Source: Torreya grandis | Taxonomy: Eukaryota > Streptophyta > Pinopsida > Cupressales > Taxaceae | Assembly: GCA_037957365.1 (NCBI GenBank) | Contig: JARHVA010002126.1 | Span: 2,378,501 to 2,442,500, forward strand | Reading direction: 5' to 3' | Length of the DNA stretch: 64,000 nucleotides | Shown: in pieces, positions 11,800-23,298 of the stretch | How positions within the stretch are numbered: the stretch's first letter is position 1 | How the letters are laid out: the number at the start of each line of letters is the position of its first letter | Notes under the pieces: model-generated | What the model saw: only the letters and a program-made list of their open reading frames with translations | Told to the model about the DNA's origin: nothing | Databases searched by the model: none | Program-made: the position numbers and the translations under genes

Positions 11800-12980
11800 G
11801 TACCAAGATGATGATTCTATTCTCACTTATCTTGGTTCCCTAAATTATTCAATCCATAAATCCCTCCCTCTCGAGACCTTGATCATGTTGAATGAATCCA
11901 CCATGAATATCAACTTGGGTACTTTGGATAACCCCCACATTATCAAATTAGGCTAATTTTTGAATACTAAGGAACTTTAGGACTTCTCCTCTTTCATCCA
12001 AGACCATATCATAGCATTCACTTGGTCTTATAGAGATACACCTATAATTGACCCTACCATTGCTACCCATAACATAGTTACTCATCATGACACTAAACCT
12101 ATCAAGTAAAATCTTTGAGATATGTATCCTTGTATAGCCCTTCTTGTCAAAGAAGAGCTCCAGTGTCTTCTATCTATCAACTTTATTCAACCCATTGACT
12201 ATGCCCAATGGGTCTTGAATATCATACTTATCACCAAAGCTAAAGTGGGACTATGCATTTATGTGGATTTTCATGACCTCAACCTTGCCTACCACAAAGA
12301 TAACTTCCCTCTACCTAGCATTGACCAACTTGTTGATCTTACATATATATATGAGATGCTATCTCTCATGGATGGGTCTCAAGTTAAAATCAAATCTTAA
12401 TCGCCCTCAAAGATTAACATAAAAATACCTTTACCACCCCTTGGTGAACCTTCTACCATAGAGTCATGCCTTTGAGATTAAAGAATGATAGTGCAACCTA
12501 CCAATGTGCCATGACTTATATATTCCATGCCATTATCCATAAGATTGTATAAGGCTATGTGGATGACCTTCTTGAGAAATCCAAACTCTAAAAAGATCAC
12601 TTGGTTGTCCTCAAGATCATCTTCAAACACCTCATCCATTATCATGTCCATCTCAACCCTAAGAAGTGCATTTCTGGGGTCTTGTCAGGAAAGCTTCTTG
12701 GTTTCACTATCTCCCTTCAAGTAATTGAAGTTGATCCCACCAAAATAAAATAAATCTTAGACATACTCCCTCCTACCAACCTTAAGCAACTCTAAAGCTT
12801 GCAAGGGAAGATTCAGTCCATTCATTGTTTCATCTCCCAGCTTTTGAATCAATGCCAACCATTCCACCACCTTTTGAAGAAGGATGTGTTTTTTAATTGG
12901 AATAGTGATTGTCAAAAGGCCTTTGATTCACTCAAAAAGTACCTTTTTTCACCACCTATCCTCACCCCTCCAAAGGATGA
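11800..12980 (+). pseudogene. pol: Reverse transcriptase pseudogene of element A
   Basis: RNA-dependent DNA polymerase remnant. The fingers region at 12122-12400 has KEELQ, INFIQPIDYAQW and NFPLPSIDQLVDLT motifs. The YVDDLLEKS active-site motif follows in another frame near 12555-12580, then the thumb with LNPKKC (near 12655) and KLLGF. Multiple stops and at least two frameshifts separate the parts. The order and motifs match D closely. Confidence 0.85.
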
Positions 12981-13316
12981 CTAACCTTTTTACCTTTATA
13001 TCTCTACCACTAACCATTCTCTAAGGGCAATGCTAGCTCATTGAGATGAACAACATAGAGAATAAGTCATATACTACATTAGTTGTATGATCATAAAATA
13101 CAAGACTCAGTATACCCATACTGATAATATTTTCTTAGCCTTAATCTTCATGGCCACCAAACTTCACCACTACCTTCTTAACCATAAAACCTATGTCATA
13201 ACCAACACTAAACCACTCAAGTACATGCACTCCAAGCCATATCAAAACCAATGTATGGCCAAGTGTCTCATGATCTTAGCAGATTTTAACCTTGAGTTCT
13301 TTCAAAAAAAATAATT
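12981..13316 (+). pseudogene. First RNase H remnant of element A (gypsy type)
   Basis: Follows RT directly. The FYLYISTTNH start aligns to FYLYISATNH in D; neither has the acidic residue expected at this point. The TQYTHTDNIFLALIF, LLNHKTYVITNTKPLKYM and MAKCLMILADFNLEF segments are conserved with D. Loss of catalytic residues in this domain is typical when a second RNase H has taken over, as in Tat elements (established knowledge). Confidence 0.75.
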
Positions 13317-13800
13317 AAGGTATAATTCATTGTCGACTAATTGGTCAAGGCACCGTTAGCAGATAACCAACCTCATTGTCTTGAGTTCCTCGATGAGTCC
13401 ATCATGGACCTATCTCCAATGGATTTTACCTATCAAGTCACCATGTTCTTTGATGGATCAAAATGTCAACATGGTGGGGGAGTATGTATCATCCTTATCC
13501 CCTTTGATGGTGAACCTCTCCCTTTGTCCTTCAATCTTGATTTTGAATGTGCAAATAACATGGCTGAATACAAAGCCCTAGTAATAGGCTTTTAGACTGC
13601 CTTAGCCCTAGGAGTCAAAATGATCTATATCTTTGGTAACTCCCAAATTATGGTCAATCAAATTAATGGATTTTATCATTGTAAGAATGACGTCTTGAAA
13701 TAATATAAACAACTAGTTGAAAAACTCATAACATCATTTAAACACTACAGCATCTAGTCAACCCCATGATCTAATAATAAGTTCATCGATACCATGGATT
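13317..13800 (+). pseudogene. Second (archaeal-type) RNase H remnant of element A
   Basis: Contains FFDGSKCQHGGG, an NNMAEYKAL segment with the conserved Glu, and an IFGNSQ segment where D has FGDSQ, so one catalytic Asp is changed to Asn. It lies between the degenerate first RNase H and integrase. This second, archaeal-like RNase H is diagnostic of Tat-clade Ty3/gypsy elements. A stop follows VIGF at 13593. Confidence 0.8.
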
Positions 13801-15200
13801 CTCTTGCCTCATAAATACTATTTTCACCCTTGGAATCTAAGTTGCCTATCATTATTCATAATATTACCCAACCATCATATGTTAAACCATATTCTCCCAC
13901 CATTTTCAATATGGAGCAGACCCAACCTGACCTTTGGTATCAATAGACCTTCAACTACCTTAAACTTGGCATTGTTCCCTTTGGCCTCTCTAAGAATGCT
14001 CAAGGAGTGTTTATCCATAGTACCTCTCAATATACCATTATGGGAAGAATTCTTTACAAGCATGACTTTTATGGCCTCCTCTTTTATTGCTTGTGTAGTC
14101 ATGAAGCCTCCCACACTATCAAGGAAATGCACGATGGCATCTGTGGGGGCCACTTTAGTGGTCTCATTGTAGCTAAATGAATCCTCCATCTATGTTATTA
14201 TTGGACTAACCTTAACCAAGACTGATATGACTATTTGAAAAAGTGTGTTAAGTGCTAATAACATGCTAATTTTCATCACACACCTAGCCATAACCTTTAT
14301 GTTTCCATTGATTTTTGGCCCTTTTCACAATGGGGTCTAGACCTTATTGGTGAGATCAACCCCCATTCTTGCAATGACACCATTCAATCATTACAATTAC
14401 CAAGTATTTTACCAAGTGGGTAGAGGCTATTCCTTTAGTCTCAACCAAAGTAGAAAATATTATTGATTTTATCAACCATCATATCATCTACCACTTCGGT
14501 GTTCCTCATAAGATTATCACCAACAATGGTAAATCCTTTAAGGACAAGCAAATCCAAGGCCTCTATGATGCATTCAACATTAAGTTAAGTTTTTCCTTGC
14601 CTTATCATCCTCAAGCTAATGGATATGTATAAGCCTCTATCAAAACTCTTATTAACATGCTAACTAAAAAATTTAGTGCATATAGTTAGGATTGGCATTT
14701 ACACATCCCTTTCACCTTATGGGCATATCATAATAGCATTAGAACCCCTATAGGTGCTACCCTTTTTTTATTGTATTTGGAGTAGAGGCTGTCTTGCCTC
14801 TAGAAGTCTAAATCCCTTCTCTTAGCATATATTTACAAGAGCTTATTTCAGAGCATGATTATCATTAGCACTATCTAGCCCAACTTGAGCTACTTGATGA
14901 GCATCGCCTAACAGCCCTCACCCATCTTCTTGTCTATCAATTATCAAATGTTCCTATAAAAAAGCACCTTACAATATGGGAATTCAATATTGGAGACCTT
15001 GTCCTAAAGGAAAATCTACATGTCACTAATATGGAAAAAAGATAGCGGGGCAAGTTTGCTTTTAGTGGCTTGGACCTTATATCATAACCCATAAGTATGG
15101 ATTAGGATATTATTGGTTATCTTCTCTTAAAGGCCACTCAAAACTTGAGCCCCTCAATGCTTCACATCTACATCTATTTTTTATTGAGAAGGATTACTTT
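13801..15200 (+). pseudogene. Integrase pseudogene of element A
   Basis: Zinc-binding part at about 14125-14280 (MHDGICGGHFSG, then KKCVKC with stops after it). Catalytic core at about 14325-14640: WGLDLIGEINPH with the first Asp, a frameshift near 14385, then GVPHKIITNNGKSF where the second catalytic Asp is Asn. The Glu of the QAEAS-type motif is replaced by a stop. The GPY-like C-terminal part continues to about 15120. It would be inactive. Confidence 0.82.
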
Positions 15201-15571
15201 CACCTCTTGTCTAACTTAAGCTCATCCTTTGCTATCTACCCACATTCCATCTCTCTATTTTAGGGGTAATCGATTAACATTGAATCATGTGATTAACTAT
15301 CACCGACATATCCTTATCTTCAATAATGGGTATCATGGCTCTATTCATGGGATGGTTCTCATGGTGCTTTCCACACTTTCATAGGATGGATTCCCATGGT
15401 CATTGTCACCTAAACCTCTTCACACCTAATCAACCTTCTTGTGCTTTTAGTTTTTCCTTCATAAAGGCGAGCCACTAAGCCAACCTAAACAAGTCTATGT
15501 CAAGAAAAATCAATGCAAAATAACAAAATTTCTATCTTTAACAATCATGGGTCATTCTTAGCATTCACAAA

Positions 15572-15752
15572 CTGCTCCCTTGAAGGATAACTATTGAAAA
15601 CCTCTTTAAAATTGCCATAATGTAAGGTGGAATGCTCCCTTGAAGGACAACTATCAAAAGCATTAAACAAAACACATAAAATTAGGCCACTCCTTCAAAG
15701 GATGGCTGAGTAAGCATTTGTCAAAAGCATAGCAATTTCTTGGAAGGTTCCC
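15572..15752. repeat. Short motif repeats (CTCCCTTGAAGGA type) after integrase, element A
   Basis: ACTGCTCCCTTGAAGGATAA at 15572, ATGCTCCCTTGAAGGACAAC near 15633 and ACTCCTTCAAAGGATGGC near 15689, with a weaker copy near 15735. Spacing falls from about 60 to 45 bp. The same 24-bp motif is present three times at the equivalent place in element D. Confidence 0.75.
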
Positions 15753-16389
15753 ATATTGATCAGCTTCCCATTTACAACAATCAACAAAAAACCCATTATC
15801 ACAATCAACACAAAAGCAAAATACTCTTGAAAGCCAAAATCAACTCCCAAACAACAAGATATGGTGAAAGACACAATCAAACTTTACAAGTAGGCTTCTT
15901 GCATCGATCAGTCTACATAAATTTGGCATAGGCTTGTTTACCCTATTATTTAATACACCTACAATATAGGTATGATAGTCTTGCAACAAGGTTTCATTTT
16001 CACCCATCTCCCCTTTTCCATTATATGCAAGGGATTTTTGATCTTACTTAACATTATGCGGTCAAGACACCTTTTTAGCCAGCTAAAAAATTCTAATGTG
16101 AAGCCAAATTTAGTCCTTCAATTTTATTTTAGTCCTTATCAACAAAAAAACATCGTGCTCTCTGCTCATCCTATCATGACTAATTTATATTTTCATTGTG
16201 ACATTTGTCTCTTGATTAGATTATTTGTCTCCCATCTAGAGTTTTTAATTAAAATACCTCATGTGTTTTATCCCCTAAAATTAAAAACCAACCATAACTA
16301 TAAAAAGCATCATAAATCAATAAAATTCATAAGCATTTTAAAAAATCAACCATTTTCCACGACATGTCTAAAGTCTACTAATGTAGTAT

Positions 16390-16575
16390 ATAAACATTAA
16401 GGTTTAACATGTCATAAGCATAACCATAAATACAAACCATCTCATGCCTAAGCTAAGCATCCATAACATAATCATAATCCATGATCACAAATAAGCATCA
16501 CATCATAAGCATTAATCATCAAAATCAAACCATCAACCATAAAACCATGCACATGAACATAAATAACACATATAT
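16390..16575. repeat. CATAA/ATCAT-rich low-complexity tract in element A
   Basis: Repeated CATAA, AACCATAA and ATCATAA words. On the - strand it reads as TTATGATTATGATG and corresponds in position to 25385-25770 of D, downstream of the antisense PMD gene in both elements. Confidence 0.7.
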
Positions 16576-16639
16576 AAGCTTGTAAGTCAAATGATCATAG
16601 AAGTGTGTACATATAGATAGACAGAGCTCTCTCTAAAAA

Positions 16640-16782
16640 ATCTACATCTCACCGCATTAGCTTGCAGGACAAAATCAAAATGATATACAAATGTCATAAA
16701 TATGTCTAGCTCTATCTATGCCCTAAGGGCACCACTACCTCTTGGAGATTTGCTCGGTCTTGGTGCCTATCCACTTGTTATG
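16640..16782 (-). pseudogene. 3' end of antisense PMD pseudogene of element A (cut by E)
   Basis: This short stretch, read on the - strand, lies where the C-terminal end of the antisense PMD gene should be, and its flank aligns to the sequence just after the PMD frame of D (the GTATAT...CCTGCAAGC segment against TGTATATAACGGCCTGCGAGC). Element E inserted here, so the gene continues at 38805. The coding match is weak; the call rests on synteny. Confidence 0.45.
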
Positions 16783-17476
16783 TATGAGGGATGTGTTGCT
16801 TCAACATCCCTGACATCATTCACATTTTTGGTCCATCCTAATCAAATGATTGGTGAGATTTCTTTGGGTAGTGATTTGGGTGAATGCAAGTCTGGAATTG
16901 TCAAAGTGGTGAAAAGTGAATCAATGTGAAGCTGGAGTGTTAATCCTGAGCTTAGGTGGACCGTGGGCATGTGTCTGTGCAAGCCTTGTGCAAGTGTTTT
17001 TGAGCAATTTTGTGGTCTCAAATTTTTTGAAGTAGGGGCAAGTTTTTCTTAGGCAAAGAGTGATCAGACCTAGGGAGGGAATTGTTCATTGTAATCATAC
17101 GAGTGGTTTTAAGCATTATCGACTGAGCTTGACTCCGTGGTTATTGTGTATGTTGGCCCATTGGCCCATTTATTGTACTTTGGACTAGATTGTCCTGAAG
17201 AGTTAATAAAATACACATTACTCCTAGTTTTCTTGTATTGTGTGAATGCTCATGTGTGTTGGGCCGATTTCTCAATCTTTGCAAGTGTGTGTTTGTCTTT
17301 CCATTACTAATCCTTTATTCATACAAGTTGTCCATTATGTTTATGGGTTGCTAGAGTAGGTAAACACTGAAGGTGTAGTCTGTAGTTTCTGTGAATCCCA
17401 TCGCAATGAGGTATTCTTGATCAAAACAAGTGGTGCTACATAGCTTGGCTGGCTCTAGAGAGCTAGCCCCATGATA
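16783..17476 (+). repeat. Element E 5' LTR
   Basis: Starts TATGAGGGATGTGTTGC and ends CTAGCCCCATGATA. The 3' copy ends CATGACA, so the ancestral end was probably ...CA. It contains AATAAAA-type polyadenylation signals near 17205. A PBS follows immediately. Confidence 0.85.
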
Positions 17477-17477
17477 G

Positions 17478-17496
17478 TTTGTATCAGAGAACATAG
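17478..17496 (+). other. Primer-binding site of element E
   Basis: TTTGTATCAGAGAACATAG directly follows the 5' LTR and resembles the TGGTATCAGAGC site complementary to initiator methionine tRNA used by many plant elements, with one or two changes. Confidence 0.7.
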
Positions 17497-17593
17497 TTTA
17501 TGTTTTGTGGGATTGTGTTTACCTGAGTCAAATAATATTATTACCTTCCCATATCGAGTTAGTCCAGTGTGTGTTTGGTGTGTTTGAGCCAGT

Positions 17594-18760
17594 ATGGCAG
17601 GAGATCTGTCCAAGAAGATGTTGCTCAAAGAAGTGGCTAGCAGGGGTCAAGAGCAATATCAAGGCAAAGGTGAAGGTGTAAGTGGTGGAAGTTACCATGT
17701 TGGTAAGTCAAGAGTTGTTGCTAGAGTGGGTGAAGGCCTTGTTGGGTGAGTTGGTGCCTAGTTCCAAGTGATGGGGGACCGTGTGGGTATGAGATTCAAT
17801 GAGATTGAGGAGAAGGTGACTACGATGGGGCAGATGATCATGGAACTTACTAGTAGGTTGCAGAAGATCTTGGTGTTACAAATGGAGTTACAGGATGAAG
17901 TGACTCTGGTTCGATCAGTGATATCATGTTTGGTGGAAGCATCAGGGTTCAGTTCTTATTTAGTCATGAGACTCCCCAAGTTGAAGGAACTAGAGTGTTA
18001 TGATGGTGAGAGAGATGACCATATTCTGGATAGTTTCTTCTACATCATGGAGGAGTTCCTGATAGGTTTAGGAGGTCTATCAGGTACACAAGAGGTGTGC
18101 ACTATAGCAAGGTACCTCACGAGTATGACAAAGGTTTGGTATAGGACCTTGGCTAATGACATTACATTAAGGAGTTTGGTGAGGAAGTTGGACTCTTGGG
18201 AGGATCTGAAGGAAGCCCTTGGGGCTTAGTTTTGACCTGGGAATGCAGCATGGTTGGCGAGGACCAAGTTGAGTCGCTTAAAGCAAGTGGGGGAGATGGG
18301 TGAGTATATCCATACTTTCCAAAGCCTTTTGTTGGAGGCCACCAACATGTCAGAGGTGGATAAGCTGTTTCAGTTCACTCAAGGTCTTCAGCCATGGGCT
18401 TAAGGGGAGCTTCATCATCATGAAGTGTCTGATTTTAGTGAATCAATTGCTGTAGCAGACCATCTCTTGGATTGGAGAGAGGGTTATTCATCTAGAAACA
18501 CCTTGATCCCTTGGGCACCCAAGAGGGGTGGCACTGGTAAGGGCTTGAGTATGTCTTCAGGGAAGCTAGGGGGTGACCAGGGAAGGAAGACTACTCTAGA
18601 GTCATCAGAGGGATCTTGTAAGTCTTGGATCACTTCTAGGGGTAGCGAGATGAAGTCATTGGTTGGAGAGTCAAGTGGGAAGTAATCCTATTTGAGGTGT
18701 TGAAAATGTGGTGGGAATCACTACAAGTGAGATTATTTGAAGTGGTAGGTGGGTGTTTGA
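17594..18760 (+). pseudogene. gag: Gag pseudogene of element E
   Basis: Capsid protein remnant in one frame from the ATG at 17594 (MAGDLSKK). A predicted coiled-coil stretch with IEEKVTTMGQMIMELTSRLQ is followed by a retrotransposon Gag domain with KLKELECYDGERD (about 17980-18020), VWYRTLAND, and a WLARTKLSRLKQ-type segment after two stops. Near 18690-18735 lies a zinc knuckle, C-stop-KCGGNHYK, in which the spacing fits CX2CX4HX4C and two positions are stops. About ten stops interrupt it; several fit CAG-to-TAG or CGA-to-TGA changes (for instance the TAG and TGA after EALGA). Family: Ty3/gypsy-type Gag, exact lineage unknown. Confidence 0.8.
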
Positions 18761-19869
18761 GTTTAAAAGGGAGGTATTCAAATGAACTAGTATTAGTAGA
18801 TAAGGTGTGTGTTCATGGGAGCTCAATGCTAAAGGAAAGCTTGGGTTCAGAGGTGGTAGTGGTGTAACTTGCTAGGGTTGATTATTGTGGATGGGGGGCT
18901 CGTGGACTTGAGTGTTCTATAGTTGGAAGTCAATTAATTTACCCTTAGAGACTTGGCCTCTAGACCTCTAGAGGTTTGAGTAGGCTTAGTGGGCAGTTAT
19001 AAGCCATCCATGTTGTGCTAAGGTAGGGTTTACCCAGTTTGCATAAGGTGAGAGTTTTCTCCATCTTAGAGTTCTTTTGTGCCTGATCCATTGCAGATGT
19101 GTAGGTTAAAGATTGTGTAGAAGAGTGGGATTGGGAAGATGAAAGTGATGTTGGGTTGAGTATGCAAAAAAGTGCAAGAATTGGTGAGGATTTAGTGAAT
19201 CTTATAGTGCTTGGTGGCAATTGGGATGGTGAAGGGCAACATGTTCCTTTTTCCCATTGATGTGGGGTGGATTCTTCATAGCCATGGCATGTACTCAAGG
19301 AAACATCATCTTGTAGTGTCACAGTTGGAAAGATAATTGATCATGTTGCATCACATTGGTTATAGAGGAGAGTCGTGGAAAGGACTCCATTCCTACAAAT
19401 AGGCTTGGGGTGTTTGATTTGAAGAGTTATCTTTTACCTATTATACTCTTGTTTGGAGTTTTATTACTGTTTGGGGAAAAGCTTCACTTAGGCTGTTGGG
19501 TTTGTAGAGTCTTGAAGAGGTGGGTCATTAGGAGCCATTTTCCTCCACCCCATGTTTGGGGGTTGGCAAGATTAGGGTGATCTTGTGAAGCTGCATTGGT
19601 TGGGTGTAGCTTGTGTAGGCAAGCCTTGTCTACGTGCAGAAGTTATCAAAGATTTAGTTTGTTTCTTAGTTTTGTAACTAGTCAAATTACCTTAGTCACT
19701 GATGAGGCCAAACTAGTGATGGTTCCCACCTAAGCACCCTTATGTGTGCATTTGGAATAGTTTTTTGGGGTGAAGACAGTGGGTTACTTCACATTCTGAA
19801 GTAGAGGGAGTTTCTAGCAGAGTTGGAATGGTGTTTTTAGTAAGTTGGGAGCAGTTGGAAGCCCTTGAA
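18761..19869. other. Element E internal region after gag, no recognisable coding
   Basis: About 1.1 kb following the zinc knuckle. Short frames exist on both strands, but none shows a protease (D-S/T-G), RT (YxDD) or integrase signature. It is probably non-coding 3' sequence of a gag-only element, or pol debris beyond recognition. Confidence 0.55.
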
Positions 19870-20356
19870 GTAAGGTCATGGAGTTTGGCCTTGGTCTCTT
19901 AACTCAGTAGGGAGCCTGAATAGGGGATGTGTTTTCTCTTAGTTCTTGGGTTTGGTAAGGAGGCATGTAAGTTTCTTAACTCAGTTTGGAGCCTGAATAG
20001 GGGATGTGTTTTCTCTTGGTTCTTGGGTTTGAAAAGGAGGTGGTAATCTCTTAACTCTGGAATGAGCCTGAAGAAGGGATGTGTTTTCTCTTGATTCTTG
20101 GGTTTGAAAAGGAGGTGTTAATCTCTTGACTTTGATGAAAGCTTGGTAAGGAGATGTTATTCTCTTAGATTTGGGTTTAGAAAGGGGTTGTGTGAATCTC
20201 TTGACTCTAAATGGAGCTTGAAAAGGAGCGTGGTAAACTCTTGGCTTTGGGTCTAAAAAGGGGGTTATTTTGGTCTCTTGACTCTGAAGGAAGCTTGGTA
20301 AGGAGTGTGATGAACTCTTAGCTTTGGGTCTAAAGAGGGGATGTGGTGGTATCTTG
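19870..20356. repeat. Minisatellite in 3' region of E, split by element D
   Basis: Degenerate tandem units of about 35-40 bp, each starting TCTCTT(A/G)(A/G)CTC or TCTCTTGG(C/T)TTTGGGT and ending AAGGGG-TGTG. Unit starts are near 19895, 19935, 19973, 20012, 20047, 20087 and 20122 and continue to 20356. Alternate units look more alike, so the higher-order period is about 75-80 bp. The array continues after D at 37919-38045. Confidence 0.85.
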
Positions 20357-20744
20357 TGTTTCTATTCAAATTTTGTTTTCAATTTCAAGGGAGAGAATTA
20401 AGAAACTTAAGAAAGAATGGTCAAGGCTTGATGTGTACCTGGATAAAGTCTGCGCACCGTAATCCAGACGCTGTGAGAACTCCTCTTTGGCTGTGGAGGA
20501 ATGACACCTGCAAAGAAAAGAATCTTGGACAAAAGAAGGCGTTAAATAGACAAATGGTGGGTTGTCAAGCGAAAGCTTGATCCCAGAAGTATGAAAAATT
20601 CCTTAAGGGATATAAACCCACTAAATAATAGAAGGAAATGTCTGATAAATAATAGAATAATGAAGAACTGAAAGTGATAAAAGATGGAAATGTAAAGGAG
20701 AAGCAAAGACTTACTTGAAAGAAGCTGTCGGATTGATCACAGTC

Positions 20745-20836
20745 ACCGGCATCAGTAAGCCTACCGGCGTCGGTTGGTCAAGGTGCCGACGTCGGTTAAT
20801 ATGCCGATGTCAGTTGGGGTAGTGACCGGCGTCGGT
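20745..20836. promoter_or_regulatory. Palindrome array D1, 3' LTR (5 units, 18/22-bp pitch)
   Basis: Units of the type ACCGACGTCGGT start at 20745, 20763, 20785, 20803 and 20825, giving steps of 18, 22, 18 and 22. Spacers are alternately 6 and 10 bp and unlike one another in sequence. The partner LTR has the same five units and steps at 36862-36953. Most differences from the consensus are G/A or C/T. Confidence 0.85.
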
Positions 20837-21420
20837 CGGGGCAAAGGTCTTTGGACGAAGTCTGGTTAAGTCTGTGGTCCATGGACAGAGTTTGGTCAGG
20901 GTCTGGGTTTATTTGAGTAGTCTGTGGACAGAGTCTGATCAAGGTTTTGGTCTGTGGACAAAGTTTTGGGCTTGGTCGAATGGTCTAGGGTCTGAGTTTG
21001 AGAGTCTGGTTAAATGGGCAGAATGTATGATCCTATAGAGGATGGAGGAAACAGGGAAGATGGATAAGTCAAGATTCGGGTCTGGCTTGGTTAACAGTCT
21101 AGTTTAGGGAGATATTGTTTGAAAGCAAATAACTGAAAAGAGAATAAAAACACAGATAGTATACTTACCTGTGCCTTGTGGAAGGTGTGCTACTGATGAT
21201 TCCTGTACCTGCTATTGATGTAGCCTGCGTGGAGAACCTGTTGCTGATGGAGAACCTTGAAGCTATTGCTGCACCTGAGGGAGAGATTGAAAGGCTTGAT
21301 TGAGAGATTTCATAGATTAACGGATGGTCAAAGACTGAAGGATTCGTTAGTTGCTTCTGTAGATTAGCTGATTTCTCATTTCAGATCTCATCAAAGAGTT
21401 TGAAAAATTGGTTAAGTATA

Positions 21421-21471
21421 ACTGACGTCGGCGATTCTGCCGACGTCGGTCGACACTTGGCCTACGTTGGC
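21421..21471. promoter_or_regulatory. Palindrome array D2, 3' LTR (3 units)
   Basis: Units start at 21421 (ACTGACGTCGGC), 21439 (GCCGACGTCGGT) and about 21460 (GCCTACGTTGGC), steps 18 and 21. The partner LTR has them at 37538, 37556 and 37577. Confidence 0.8.
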
Positions 21472-21795
21472 AGGGTTAGAATAGGCAAAAAGAGCCACTA
21501 AGCCCATTTCTCATCCGCCAAGTGCACTATCCGTTGGAGAATGCCGAGGGTTGGGCTAAATACGCACGAGAGTTTGTTAGGTGGTTAGAAGAATTAGGAA
21601 TAGATCTTGGGTGAGTCATAGGATAGGAATTAGTCCAAGGCGAGGTGTCCCAGGCGAGGTGTCATGGGTGATGTGTCCAAGGAGGGGGTTAATTCAAAAT
21701 AAATAAATTATTTTAAATTAGTAATTGTTAGGAATGGTTTAGGAATGGACTAAGGGGAAAGTGACCAAGGGTTAGACACTATTTAGGTGTCTACA

Positions 21796-21811
21796 TTTGC
21801 CCCTTTTTGTC
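21796..21811 (-). other. Polypurine tract of element D
   Basis: On the - strand GACAAAAAGGGGCAAA lies directly before the LTR start TGTAGACACC. This is the expected position and composition for the plus-strand priming site. Confidence 0.85.
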
Positions 21812-22540
21812 TTATTGGTTGCTCTAAGTGAACTGCAAGATAAAAATAGAAGTTAGTTACCCCAGGTATGGGATAAAGTTGATTTCGTAGACAAAAATAG
21901 GTGAGGGTTGGTTGTCCCGATTATGGATGAGGTATCCCCCCTCGAAGCAGGAGTCGAGAGAAAGGAACCTGGAATCGGGTGCTGATTTGACAGAGAGTGG
22001 ATGAAAAGGGTAAAGAGAGAGTGAGAACACTGCAAAAGTTGTGATTGCGTGTACACTACATCACGAGGATGGTCAGGTCAAATTATCGCAAGTCGAGGGT
22101 CAAGGAGTGCCAAAATGGAAATAACCAGTCCCCAACATTTAGTCATCTACTGATTGGGTTATTCAATCTAAGCTGAAGCTCCAATGGTCATCGCGTTCCA
22201 GGTATCCTAGGCTTAGGAAGTGCTCTTGAAAACACGAAAAAGTCACAAGTAGTGTGGATCAACTGGCTTGCGATATTATACTTGTGAAGGTTAAAAAGTG
22301 TGTGCACAATTTTGCTAACCAATCATGAGGTAGCATACAGGCAAAATCAACCAAAGCAAAATTGCTTTGGAAGGAGTCACGGTTTTAGGAGATGGGCATG
22401 ATCTCCAATGTCTGGTGGTTGATGGATGGATGCAAAAGTGATCTAAGTGTGCCCCAAGGGGCCAAAATGACATGGTCTGGAGGATTCACTAATTGGGGCA
22501 TGATTTTGGTCATTTTGAAGAGCGATGAAGGTTTGAAGGA

Positions 22541-22642
22541 CACTGACGTCGGCTATATAACCGATGTCAGTGCCAAAAAGAGGCTGACATCAACAGATTA
22601 GGGCATGCCAATGCCGACGTCGGCAACCTACCGAATCTAACA
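22541..22642 (+). promoter_or_regulatory. Palindrome array D3 with TATA-like box
   Basis: CACTGACGTCGG and CCGATGTCAGTG form a 12-bp inverted repeat (one mismatch) around CTATATAA at 22553-22560. Palindrome starts are 22542 and 22560, the 18-bp step again. Further units, more diverged, lie near 22583, 22613 (GCCGACGTCGGC) and 22630. The TATA-like box reads toward the PMD gene about 870 bp downstream. Confidence 0.6.
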
Positions 22643-23166
22643 AAACTAGATTGGCGGCCCACCAAAAGTCATTTGTGACATTTGACAAAGTGAAAAAGTG
22701 AGCTCTAGATTTGAGTTAGTGAAAGTGACTCAGAGTTGACCGAGGAGCTGTGCGAGGTGGCAAAGAGACATTGGGGGAGAGAAGAAGTTGATTGGACACC
22801 GCAGGGACACATTTGAGCTAGCAGGAGCATGCAGAGCCATTGGGACAGAAGAGATGGCAGAGGGGAGTAGAGGACCCACAGGAGGTCCACCACTAGCGGC
22901 ACCGATCGTGCCACCACACCGGTGACGTCGGGACGAGGTAGGAGGGTCTCTGAACCCTATTTGATTCATTTTGGTTTTGAAGTTAGTTTTTGAAATTTTT
23001 GTTATTTGAGGTAGAAATCGAGGGGGAGGGTAGCTAGGAAGGTGGGTAAAGAGTCTTAGGATAGGTTAGGAGTGATTTAGAGGGTTTTTTGGGGGGTTTA
23101 GGAGATAAAATGGGGAAGCCCTAAAAATTAGGGCTCGCCCCGGTCGGCCCTAGGGCCGAACCAGTC

Positions 23167-23298
23167 GCCGACGTCGGCGATCCCGATGGCATCGGCTAAC
23201 CAGCGATCGACATCAGTCACTAACCTACCAACGTCGGTCATGAATTAACTGACATCGGTTAGGTGAGTGCCGTCACCGACATGCTAACCAATGTCAGT
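23167..23298. promoter_or_regulatory. Palindrome array D4 before the antisense PMD gene
   Basis: Units of the ACCGACGTCGGT type start near 23167, 23185, 23206, 23227, 23248, 23275 and 23287. The first steps are 18, 21, 21 and 21; the last two units are less regular. The array ends about 140 bp before the open PMD frame. Confidence 0.7.

Larger units (their letters stand above)
15201..16640. other. 3' non-coding region of element A between integrase and antisense PMD gene
   Basis: No gag-pol coding sequence remains. It holds three or four copies of a 24-bp motif near 15.57-15.75 kb and a CATAA/ATCATAA-rich low-complexity tract at 16390-16575. That tract, read on the - strand, matches the ATGATGATTATG tract of D. 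It separates two genes that point toward each other. Confidence 0.65.
20357..21795 (-). repeat. Element D 3' LTR
   Basis: In + orientation it runs TGTTTCTATTC...GTCTACA; in element orientation it starts TGTAGACACC and ends AGAAACA. It matches 36474-37913 with no large indel. It holds two palindrome arrays (20745-20836 and 21421-21471). Confidence 0.95.

Noticed and set aside
16702..16929. 75-residue + strand frame
   Set aside because: It spans the junction between A and E, so it arose by insertion.
19356..19580. Hydrophobic 74-residue frame in E as an envelope-like membrane protein
   Set aside because: One hydrophobic stretch in a region without conservation or position supporting an env gene.
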